DNA from: Hygrophila difformis
Taxonomy: Eukaryota; Streptophyta; Magnoliopsida; Lamiales; Acanthaceae
DNA: 64,000 bases
NCBI GenBank assembly: GCA_030278955.1
Contig: JAOANR010000004.1
Coordinates: forward strand, 15,736,428 to 15,800,427
Direction of reading: 5' to 3'
Under the pieces are notes generated by a model. That model saw only the letters and a program-made list of their open reading frames with translations, was not told the origin of the DNA and made no database searches. Below are positions 43,690 to 53,967 of the stretch, piece after piece. Position 1 is the first letter of the stretch. Each line of letters starts with the position of its first letter. Both the position numbers and the translations under genes were made by a program.

Positions 43690-44825
43690 GATTTACTTGG
43701 AGTAGACGACGGAGTGAAATAACTTATCGGATCATGAGAGGGAGGGGCATCCAGTTTTAGTGATTGAGGAGGTGCATCACTCTTCAGCGCGGGAGGGGCA
43801 GTGGCATCATCACTCGGCGCAGGAGGGGTAGTGGCATCATCTGTCATCGCAGGGGGGTAGGGGTAACATCACTCGGCGCCGGAGGGGCAGTGTCAACATC
43901 TTTCGTTGCATGAGTGGCAGGGACATCATCTCTTGTCGTGAGAGGGGCAGTTGCATTACTTGTCGGCTCGCGTGGCGCAGTACGGGCAGTCGCAACATTT
44001 GCTTTCGTGGGAGGCGCTTTGGTGTGATCCTTTGGCACGGGAGGGGTAGGGGCTACAACATTTGGTGGGGGAGGAGCAACGAAAACATTGCGATCAACAG
44101 GTTTCGGAACCTAAGCGGACAAAGCTAGGACAGCTGGAGCTTATACACTAATGGGACCAGACAAGGAATTCCAGCAAAATCGAGCATAGCCTCCTTTGGA
44201 TCCGGATTCTGCTCAACAGTGGAACCGACTTCCATCATCTTCGCCAGCTGCTCAACACTGGCCTCGGGCACCATTAGGCGCCTTGGCATCATCGAGAAGT
44301 CGCAGCGCGACTTGAGCACGTTAGAGCTTGATATCAACAGCCCGCTTGGTGTCCCTGAATCAACTATCATCACGTATGAAAGCCTTGGCCCACCACATAA
44401 CATGAACCCCCCCGTGCAAACTCATTTCTCCCTGCTGTCTGTACGTCTTTCTCGACATGACATGATGATCAAATTCCAATCTATGTTACAAGTATATTCC
44501 ATCTTAAGAAACTTTCCTATGGATCATAATCAAATACCGATGTGGAGCATAAATTATACCAATCGATTTGTACAGCATAATACCAAATATAGGAGTCTGA
44601 GTAACATATTCATGAAACACATATACTTATAATTTTTGATTGCGCAGGTACGTATCTTGCCGACCAACTGGAGTTGAAGACTACAATCTCCATCTTTTTA
44701 AGGTCCAGCGCAACCAGGAACAAGTGGTAGTCCTTGGTCACAGGCAGCAGTATATAGTCGAGTCCATCTGTGATGGTTGTACTCAGTCTTTCATATTCAT
44801 CGTGCCCTCAGTTGCCACAACTCTT
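43690..44825 (-). pseudogene. Ulp1-protease-like and Pro/Ala-repeat gene, probably MULE-associated
   Basis: At 44643-44807 the minus strand encodes DGLDYILLPVTKDYHLFLVA and LDLKKMEIVVFNSSW. The pattern of a strand, a His, a hydrophobic strand and a following V(F/Y)(D/N)S is that of the C48 (Ulp1/SUMO protease) domain, but the usual catalytic Asp reads Asn. Farther along (44125-44403) is an open stretch with no domain I recognise. At 43740-44090 a minisatellite of about 36 bp encodes Pro/Ala/Asp-rich repeats (TATAPPAPSD-like) in shifting frames. Ulp1-like genes are carried by some plant MULEs (KI-MULEs), which fits the MULE remnant next to it. Joining and boundaries are uncertain. Confidence 0.5.
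43740..44090 (-). repeat. Minisatellite coding for a Pro/Ala-rich stretch
   Basis: About nine imperfect units of GGAGGGGCAGTGGCATCATC-like sequence, some with deletions that break the frame. Confidence 0.75.
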
Positions 44826-44855
44826 CAAAACCTTTCTCATATTGCTCATTCATAA

Positions 44856-45765
44856 GCAATGGCCTAACTCTTCAAAACCACTAAAATTTTCCTCTTTCAA
44901 CCGCAACAAACAAAAAATGCAGTAAAGTGTAGCTAAAACCCTAACTCGGTTCAGAAGACCCATTTCATTACCTTTCTCAGTGCTCAAAATCGGGATCTCT
45001 TCGACTTAGGTTTTTTGGCACCGCAAAATTGAAGCTTTCTCAGGCCAAATCGGAGCTCACTCGCAGCACACACGAACGGGATAATGGAGAGTAGGTCTTC
45101 TTTCAATGCCTTTCTCTTCATGGGTTGTTCGAACCGCGGTGTGCGTTGTAAATGGGGAAGGAGAACATAAGGTGCGAGAGAGGAGGTAGATAATGTGAGG
45201 AGTTAATTCCTTGTAGAGGGTGCAGACATTGGGGGGGTTGACATTACGTAAAGTGGAAAATCCTATTTTACCCTCCTTTACAAACCTTGGCACAAATTTC
45301 TACAAGGGGTTGTTTAGTTATTTTGCAATTTTAATTTCCAAAAGTATAATAGAATACAAAGGATAGTAGTGAATGTGTAGTGAATGTGTAGTACTTTAGT
45401 ATAATAGAATACAAGAAAGAAAAAAAGTAAGACATAAATAATGACACAAAATGAGTATTATTTATTTCAATTACATAAAATAAAAAATAATTGAGAAAAA
45501 CTAAAATAGGCCACCAGAAGAAGCCATTTCCATTTTTAGGCCATCGCAGCCCCAATTTCAGCCCAATGGCCTAAATTTAGGCCCGAAATCCTTCTAATGG
45601 CCTATTTTCCTAAATCAAAATATCATGGCCAAAAAGTGGAAATGACTCCTTCTGGTGGGCTATTTTAGTTATTACCTCTTTAAGTTGTTAACTCTTAAAA
45701 TTTATATCGGCATGCGTGTCGGATAGGTCCAGAGCAAAAATTCTGATACAGAGTAGTACTATTTT
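44856..45765. other. No gene recognised; MULE flank candidate
   Basis: A tandem AGTGAATGTGTAGT duplication occurs at about 45368-45393. 45500-45665 contains a short inverted repeat (GGCCACCAGAAGAAGCCATT against AATGACTCCTTCTGGTGGGC), probably a small foldback element of about 170 bp. Confidence 0.5.
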
Positions 45766-46006
45766 ATTCAAATTGGGAATTTTGGCTTCAAACGAAAACT
45801 TTTGGGCATTGTAATATTTTATATGTCGATAGTTAGTATTTAATGTAGGGGTAAATTAGTGCTTGAAGTGATGGTAAATTAGGAATTTATGTGATGTGAT
45901 GGTAATGAGTTTGATTTTTAATTAATTTATTTATGTGTTATGTGATATTTGTTGGTTTTAATTTATTATTAATATTTATTTATTGATGTGATGTGATTGG
46001 TAGGTT

Positions 46007-46589
46007 TAGGGATGGGGAAAGATACCGAATATATGACATACTGCACATATCTACCGAAAAATACCGAGAATGCCAATTTTTTTGGTATACAGTAATTTCT
46101 GGTACTGTATGATACCATACCGTAAGATTTTGGTACGGTAGCGTTATAGATTTTTTGATACTGAGGTATACCATCACCATACCAAACTTCGGTATATACC
46201 ACGGTATCGGTATATCGGTATATATCGAAGGTTCGGTATGTCGGTATATACCGCGATACCGGTATGTAGATATGTACCGAAGGTTCAGTATATAGATATA
46301 TACCGAGTTTATCGAAAAAACATACCTAATTTTACATATATAACCTTATACTATATCAGTATGTCGGTATGTATTTAAGGTTCGGTACGTCAGTATATAC
46401 CAAACTTACCGAAAATTTGGTGTAGTAAAGGTATGAAGATATTTCATACCCGAAACCTTCGGTACCCAGTCTTCGGCATACCGAAGGTTTCGGTACGACA
46501 ATGGTATGAAAATTTTTTATATCATAAATTTCGATATGGTATACGGTATGGCGAGAAATTTTTGGCATTACTGTACCGACCCACCCTTA
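46007..46589. mobile_element. hAT MITE rich in CGGTATACCG palindromes
   Basis: 583 bp with termini TAGGGATGGG and CCCACCCTTA and a perfect 8-bp target duplication GGTAGGTT (45999-46006 and 46590-46597), which is diagnostic of the hAT class. The interior is packed with GGTATATACCG/ATACCGAAG motifs that can pair many ways. No transposase. Confidence 0.88.
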
Positions 46590-46859
46590 GGTAGGTTTAG
46601 TGATTAATATTTAATTATTCCTAAAATGAAAATGTGACAAAAGTGTTGGGACGGCCAAAAGATGAAAGTGGGACATGAATAATGGGACGGGGGAGTAGTA
46701 AAAAATAAATTACAAATGAGAAAAAGAATAAATATAAATTGACAGGTCTCGGTGGATAGGATAAGTAAATATAAACCTGCGTTGTTCATATGTAATGCAG
46801 GCAGTCAACCAACATTCAAACAAACATCACAAGGCATAAAATAAATGCATAAAGTAAAG

Positions 46860-47760
46860 GAAAACAGAGCATTTGTTAACCCGGTTCGATCACACCGATC
46901 TACATCCGGGATACCAATTCAGGCACTTCACTATCTCACAAAGGCACACAATAATCTATTGTTAACACCCCAAACACCTTACCACAAAAGGACTTAGTTC
47001 AACCGAAGAACCAACTTCTTGACTGAATGAATGCTAGACCATCATGTTCTAACACACACTGGACACCCAATCCTATTGCTCAGTGATGCAGACCGTCTAC
47101 CCTTGAAGAAGCTACGAAGCTATGAGACCAGAATCAGCTTCAATCACTTTCAACTTCATTGTGATTGGGAGTTCAAAGTCTACGGCATTGTAGGGCATTG
47201 CCTGGTATATATTCCACTTATTCGTAACTAAGAAATTATAATTGAAGACCATATACCTGATGATATCTTCTATTTCTCGTGGCTCATGTACTCCATTTTG
47301 TCTTTCGACCCTAGATGATTTAGTGTTATGTTTCTTAGGAATTAAGGTGAGGGTTTACTATTAACTTGGCAAGATTAGTCAAGGAAAATTTCCCCTTTGA
47401 TGTTGCAATGACGACACCTCGCCTTTATAAGAGTATGTGCTATGAATTTTAATGGTTTGATTACCTAAATATTCAATTAACGCTTATGACATATTTGAAT
47501 TATTTTGTTAGCCGACATTGTAAGTTTTGAGATCAAACATAATTATATATGCTTCTAAGGTTCAAGCATAATTTTATTTTTTCACTCAATGTTGGTCAGC
47601 TTGAAAATAACAGGTATTTTGAGGTGCCTTTTCTCTTCCTAAATTGGACATGATTGCAATTCCTGATTTTGCGGCCGGGGCAATAAAATATACTGAGAAA
47701 CATCATTGCTTTATGATGATAAGCACTTTGCATCTGATATTTAACTTTTATTAGTTGACA
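46860..47760. other. Repeat-like and unassigned sequence
   Basis: 46870-47010 (AACCCGGTTCGATCAC, then AACACCCCAAACACC) has the look of a Copia-type LTR. The rest, including a short frame at 47031-47231, is not recognised. Confidence 0.3.
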
Positions 47761-47764
47761 AAAA

Positions 47765-47980
47765 ATTTTAGGTGTTGGAATAAGCTCAAAAAGCATAGTG
47801 GAACAAACTTGCAAGATACAAACTGATTCAAGAAAGCAAGATTTGTTTGCGGCTGCTTGCCGTCTTGAACTTTCCATGATGCAAACTTGCAATATGATTG
47901 CGGAAGGTGATAATGTTCCCTTCTCACATGATATGAAAGCTATCCAAAAACAGGTTTTCCGTATTTTATCCTACATTTAA
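47765..47980 (+). pseudogene. Unassigned exon-like fragment
   Basis: An uninterrupted stretch encodes SSKSIVEQTCKIQTDSRK, FAAACRLELSMMQTCNMI and AEGDNVPFSHDMKAIQKQ, with gene-like composition unlike its AT-rich surroundings and ending at a possible GT (CAGGTTTTCC). I do not recognise the family. It lies 270 bp from an ARF exon fragment, so both may be captured pieces. Confidence 0.4.
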
Positions 47981-48248
47981 TGATCAAGAAAGCTATTAGT
48001 ACTATATCCCTGCCTATTTGTCTGATCTGATTATAACAATTCTGCCTTGAAGTGATTTTTCTATGCTGTGAAGGGTAGCTTGTAGCTGGTTGAATGAATA
48101 ATTAAAATGAATTTATTCTATTTTATAGAAAATTTATGTTGAAGAAAGCTTGCTGTCGTGGCTGATTAGTGATAAGTATCCGAAGATCAGAAACTTTTGA
48201 TTGAGAAAGTATTTGATCTTAGTGGAGATGCAGGTATTAGTGATCTCA

Positions 48249-48365
48249 ATCCCAAAGATGATAAATTCTGAACTATGGCATGCTTATGCTAGCTCCTTAG
48301 TGTCTTTGCCGCCTGTTGGAAGTTTTGTTGCCTATTTTCCTCAAGGCCACAGTGAACAAGTACAT
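48249..48365 (+). pseudogene. Auxin response factor (ARF) N-terminal exon fragment
   Basis: Encodes [18 protein letters not shown] and [18 protein letters not shown], the start of the ARF B3-containing N-terminus. ARFs have NSELWHACAGPLVSLP and [10 protein letters not shown] here; the Cys-Ala-Gly to Tyr-Ala-Ser change suggests decay. The closest class by eye is ARF7/19. No B3 domain exon follows in the next kilobase, so it is an isolated gene fragment. Confidence 0.75.
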
Positions 48366-48779
48366 TCTTTTTATTCAATCCTTGGAATGCATTAGTGCTT
48401 TTTATTTGTGTTAATGTGTTAATGAATTGGGGTGCCCAATTCTGATGTATTTTTTTTTTTAATTTGATTATAGAAACTATGCACATGTTTGTCAATTTTG
48501 ATGATGGGTCACATACTTTAGATTTATTTGAATGTATTTGTTATAATAGGTTGTATTGATATTAATGGAATGGATTGATTGTGCTGTTCAATTCAAAGTA
48601 AATTTCTTGATTACGTGGAATCTATACTTGATCTTATTGACTCTCTTTTATATGATGTATAGAGTCTCATAGTGTTGTTTGAATATGTTACTTTATGTTG
48701 AATGTGCAGGATTTATTGCCGTAGATCGAAACTTGCTTAGTGACAATATCCAGATTAGTGTTAATGAATTTTAGGGTTA

Positions 48780-49790
48780 GGTAAAATGATGATTAGAGGG
48801 ATAGGAATGAGAGATGATGAAGAACAAGAACACACACAAAAGATGGATATAATATAAGATGATGAAACTAAATTGCAAGATATAAGGTAAGAAAGCTTAT
48901 GAATGAAGGGGACCCGAACTTGCCAAGGGAAATGAGACTAACTCAAGACAAATGGCTTCCTTCAAGTGCATCATTCATGACAATCCATCGAGCAAGCTTC
49001 CAAACTTGATGGTGTGTAGGAAATGAGCATGACCTCAAGACAAACACGGTGGGAAGAGAACACTTTTGAGAGAGTGTTCCCGGATATGAACTTTGAAAAT
49101 AAGATAAATTGATTCAAATTAAGCAAAGTTGTTTACAATGGTGTGGGAGGACATATATATAGTCCAAGTCACAAGGAACGCAATAAAAATACATAAAAAT
49201 ATAATGTTGAGCTCAAAATAGCCAAATTACAAAAGGGATGCGGTCTAGAGCAGCCGATGCGGTCTATAACAAGACGATGCAGTTTAGACCGCATCGATAC
49301 AAAGAGACTGCATTGCATTAAAAATGAAGACTTCTGGGATGATGCGGTCTAGTTGATGCGATGCGGTTTATACCACATCGTTTTCCTCCCTCACATTCTG
49401 GGTCGATGCTGTCTATATCATGCAATGCGGTTTAGATCGCATCGTGGAGACCGCATCGTTTCCTTCAGACTTGGCTGCTTCAACAAAAATGATGCATGTG
49501 GTTTAAGTGATGCGGTTTAGGGTGATGCGGTTTAAACCGCATTGCCTAGACCGCATGTGCTGGATTTTGGACTCCTCTTCCTGGAATGGCTTGATGTGGT
49601 TTGTCGAGTCTGGCTTGATGCGGTCTAGACCGCATTGGTTAGACCGCATCAATTCTTGAAAACTTTCCAAGTGTTGGAGTTTTGGGCCTCTTCATGCTTG
49701 TTGGGCTTTCTTGTGCATCCTAAGGCCTTCTTCCATCTTTATTTAATTCCAATGTGGGGAATCCATGTTAATGGATTCCGGGCTTGTCCG
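48780..49790 (-). repeat. Palindrome-rich block, possible LTR of the gypsy fragment
   Basis: Between 49240 and 49655 GATGCGGT(C/T)TA and its complement TAGACCGCATC occur more than a dozen times, often back to back as full palindromes. The preceding 48800-49200 looks like an LTR leader. It abuts the minus-strand pol fragment, so it may be that element's 3' LTR, but I could not fix both ends. Confidence 0.45.
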
Positions 49791-49924
49791 GGCTTGCTAT
49801 CCGGATAATTATTTGCAGTCTTTGGGCTTCATGGGGCTCAGGTTATCTGTTTCCTGCAAGAAAAATTTATATTGCGCGTCAGAAAATTTCTTGGCCTTTT
49901 GTTTGGAGACTGGCCCTTCGGGGA

Positions 49925-51970
49925 TTATTGGGATATTAATCCATTGGTTCTGGCGACTACGCCATCCCCACCCCCTTGGGAAGGTTGAGACATCAACCGA
50001 TCAGAATCCAACTCATCATCCCTTTCGAAAAGAGATAAATCAGCAACATTGAAAGTCAGATTAATATTAAAATCATCAGGAAGCTCAATCCGATAAGCGT
50101 TGTCGTTGATTTTCTCAAGTACTTTGTAAGGTCCTGTCCCGCGGGATGCAAGTTTGCCATGTGTCTGTGCAGGAAATCGTTCTTTTCGCATGCGCACCTA
50201 GACCCAATCTCCGGGTTTCAGTAACAGCCTTTTCCTACCCCTGTTGGAAAATTTGGCATATGTCTCCGATGCCTTCAGCAAGATGTTCCGAACATTCTGG
50301 TGCAGATCCTTGATCGTCTTAGCCCTGTCCCTGCCGTTGAAGTTAAGACGCTCACTACTAGGTAGTGGCAGAAAATCGAGGGGGGGTCATAGGGTTAAAT
50401 CCATAAATAACCTCGAAGGGTGACATGTGTGTGGCATGATGAATGTGATGATTATAAGCAAATTCAATGTAAGGCAAGCATTCATCCTAACTTTTAGAAC
50501 TCGAAGAAGTAATTATGCGTAGAAGGTTACCCAACACGCGATTTACCACTTCCGTCTGGCCGTCCGTTTGCGGATGGTAAGACGTTTAGAACAGAAGTTG
50601 TGTACCCATCTCACGCCAAAAGCCCTTCCAGAAGTAGCTTACGAACTTGGCATCTCGGTCTGAAACAATTGACTTTGGTACTCCATGAAGACGTACCACT
50701 TCCCTGAAGAATAGATTTGTAACATGCCTGGCATCATTAGTCTTTGCACAAGGTATGAAATGTGCCATCTTGGAGAATCGATCAACTACCACAAAGATTG
50801 AATCTTTAGCTCTTACAGTTCGTGGTATCCCAAGTACGAAGTCCATCGATATGTCCAGCCAGGGTTCTTCTGGCACAGGTAATGCTTGGTACAAGCCGTG
50901 GGGTTTAACAGTCGACTTGGCCTTCAGACAGACCAAGCACTTAGCAATGAAGCGAACAACCTGGGCCTGCGTTTTCGGCCAGTAGAACTTTTCAACAAGG
51001 ATTCCCAGAGTTGCATCTTTTCCAAAGTGTCCCATGAGACCACCACTGTGAGCCTCTTGAATTAGCAACTCCCTGACGGATCCCTTTGGGATGCATAATC
51101 TGTTACCAAAGTACAGGAATCCGTCCAGTTGGGAAAACTCCTTGAAACCATTGTGCTTTGTCTTTTCATACAGCACTCTAAAATCTTCGTTAGTGGCATA
51201 CTGACTCTGATATGCTCAAACCCAACCAGATGATTAGTTGCAAATGTTACCAATGCTGTTCTCCTGGAGAGTGCATCTGCAACCACACTGTCCTTTCCTT
51301 TCTTATACTTAATCACGTAAGGGAAAGACTCAATAAATGTGCTCCATCGAGCATGTCTTTTGCTCAATTATCCCTAAACCCTTATGTGCTTAAGCGTCTC
51401 ATGGTCGGTGTTGATCACGAATTCTCTTCCTCTCAGATAGTGCTGCCATGTCCTCAAAGATTGAACAACATCATATAATTCATTGTCGTACGTGGAGTAA
51501 TTCAGTTGTGCTCCACTGAATTTCTCACTGTAGTATGCTATTGGTCTTCCTTCTTGGAGCAACACCGCTCCCATGCCCGTACCTGACGCATCACTTTCAA
51601 TTTCGAATGGCAAATCGAAATTTGGCAATGCTAGGACAGGTGCATGAGTGAGTTTATCCTTGAGGTCATCAAATGCCTTTTGCTGTGCCGGCCCCCACTT
51701 GAATGGAATATCCTTTCTAAGCAGTGCAGTGATCGGGGCCGCAATTACACTAAACTGTGGAACGAATCTTCTAAAGAAACCACTCAAACCCAGAAAACTG
51801 CATACTTCATGCACAGTGGTTGGCGGCTTCCAGTCAGATATAGCCTTGATCTTTGATTCATCCACTTTCAGTCCATCTTTTCCCACGACAAATCCAAGAA
51901 ATGTCACTTCCGGCACGTAGAAGCTACACTTCTCGAAGTTGGCGTATGAAACTTTTGACAATTTTCCCAC
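49925..51970 (-). pseudogene. Truncated Ty3/gypsy pol fragment (RT thumb, RNase H, integrase)
   Basis: Minus-strand order: from 51970, [20 protein letters not shown] and [14 protein letters not shown] (RT thumb); [44 protein letters not shown] (RNase H); SGGLMGHFG...CLVC (integrase zinc finger); DISMDFVLGIP and SDRDAKFVSYFW (catalytic Asp residues); YHPQTDGQTEVVNRV (catalytic Glu); and the C-terminal FNINLTFNVADLSLFE. Breaks: frameshift near 51368, stop around 50584-50590 before YHPQTDG, and a Trp-to-stop at 50198-50200. Gag, protease and RT palm are missing: homology ends abruptly at about 51970. Non-functional. Confidence 0.85.
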
Positions 51971-53967
51971 ACGAGTATTTTAGAAAAGAATAATAATCCT
52001 GGTTTTCAATTTTATTTAATAAAATCAATTTATGAAGATGGAGTTGGGATTAGGGATATGTTTATAGGTTGTCACTTTTTTATTACCCGTGTTAAGAAAC
52101 TGTGGCCCGAAAGCGCACGGAGTCAAAAATTCCAGTATTTATAGTAAGACTGGATCGTTCACTGGAGGATGTGCGATAGAAGCAGGGCCCACGTTGTTTT
52201 TATAAGATTTTCCACTCGGTTACTCGATTCAAGTTTGTGTTTTAAATTACCAACTACTTGACATAATTTGAACTAGATTATGAAAGCAATAAACCTATTC
52301 TACAAAGCATATTAAATTATTCTAGAAAGCAATTAAATTTATTCTAAGAAAGCAATAAAAAATTATTTTAAGAAAATGGTTAAAGTTATTCTAAGAAAGC
52401 AGATTTAAAATGAGACAGAAGGGCCAGGAAGAAAAATAATAAAAATTGCACAAGATTCAGATGAAACACATTAAACTTCAATTTTTGTTACACAGATCTT
52501 TGTTTGGGATAATCCATCAGTTAGCTAACTCTCACGTTCCTATACTATGTTCCCTTTTACAGTAGAGGTTTACATGCTCTTAAGACAACAAAATCTAAGA
52601 TGCCACAAATTCATCTCCCATTGCAATGCCTTGCAAGAATATGTTAGTCATCTGTGGTGGATAAGCAACACCTGACACATCATTAGTTGAAATGCCACGT
52701 ACTCTCATCAATCCCCCGGTCATACCCAAAGTTTCAAATCAAGTCCCGAACCATTCCATAACTCTTAAACCTTATATACGGTGGCCAACTTCTAATTCTT
52801 CCGAGTGACCTCTATAAAAGCATTTAAAAGAAAGCAGTAAGGAAAGCATTTTAAAATCCTATCTCTCGGAAGTTTTAAAAGTTATCTCATTCCGTTAGTA
52901 TAAAAGAGCCCCTGGTCTTGGTGACCAGATGCAGATCAAGAACTCTCCAAATACCTGTAAACCTCAAATGCTCACAAATATCTGGGTGGTTATGAGATAC
53001 AAACTAAATGAAACAGACTAATAAATTAATCTATTCCGGATGTACTCACTCAGGACTCGAAACTAAGCTTTGGCAGAAGAGGATAGTAGTTGAAAGAATA
53101 CTCAACCCTACTTTAGAAAATAACCAAGGCCTACATGTTGTTCCTCTAGTATTATTTATTACACCTCATCTGAATCCAAGTAGACATTGATTTAATGTAA
53201 TATTTAATATAAGATTTCCAACACAGCGATTTTGAGAAAACAATTGATATTTGAAAATCATTCCCTAAACAGGTACTAAACTCTCAATTAAAACACAGAT
53301 CCTTTCAGTCTAGATGAGACCTAATCGCTGACTCTGCTTCTAAGTTCTCAAAATCAACCCTCAGTAGAATGTGAATTAATCATAACTGTGGAATTTATCC
53401 CTTACTCAGATCCGGATTTTATAATTGAATTTTTGTTGGAAATTTATTATGCAACATCTGATTTAAATCAAGACTTCTATGTCCAAGGGAAGGATCCCAA
53501 AATAATTTGACCACAATATCTAGATAATATTATCATACATACATTTATATGAGAAAATAAAATCAATTACCCCAAAATATATGGTGGGGTTAGACAGAAT
53601 GTGAAACACAGAGATGCAATAGCCGGAGATGAGAGGAGAGTTCAAAAGAACATTTTATTTTGGCTAAAAAGATGGCAAACGATTGGGTGGACTGCAAACA
53701 TCTGCTGTCCAGTTTCCCTCTCATTTGGGTGGATTGATTTTTAGACAGAAAAGAATTCCAAGTGACGGTGACCGCCGTCATTCAGCTCCCTTTTGTCTGT
53801 GAATGGAAGAAAAACCAACATATTTTCTTGCTGTAATATTTCTCAAATAATGTTGGTCGACATCATTTAATAATACTACAATTTGAATTCAGGTTTTGAA
53901 ATTAAAGTAAAGAAAATAAAACTGTATCTAATTAGGAACTGGCTGAGTGGCTAATCCTTATCCCCGT
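51971..53967. other. Intergenic; one short gene-like frame
   Basis: Mostly AT-rich. The minus-strand frame 52595-52723 encodes MTGGLMRVRGISTNDVSG and AYPPQMTNIFLQGIAMGDEF, 42 residues with protein-like composition, ending TAG. It could be a terminal exon or gene fragment, but there is no clear acceptor upstream and I do not recognise it. Confidence 0.35.

Noticed and set aside
43910..44128. Plus-strand frame rich in Arg/Gly
   Set aside because: Reads the opposite strand of the Pro/Ala minisatellite.
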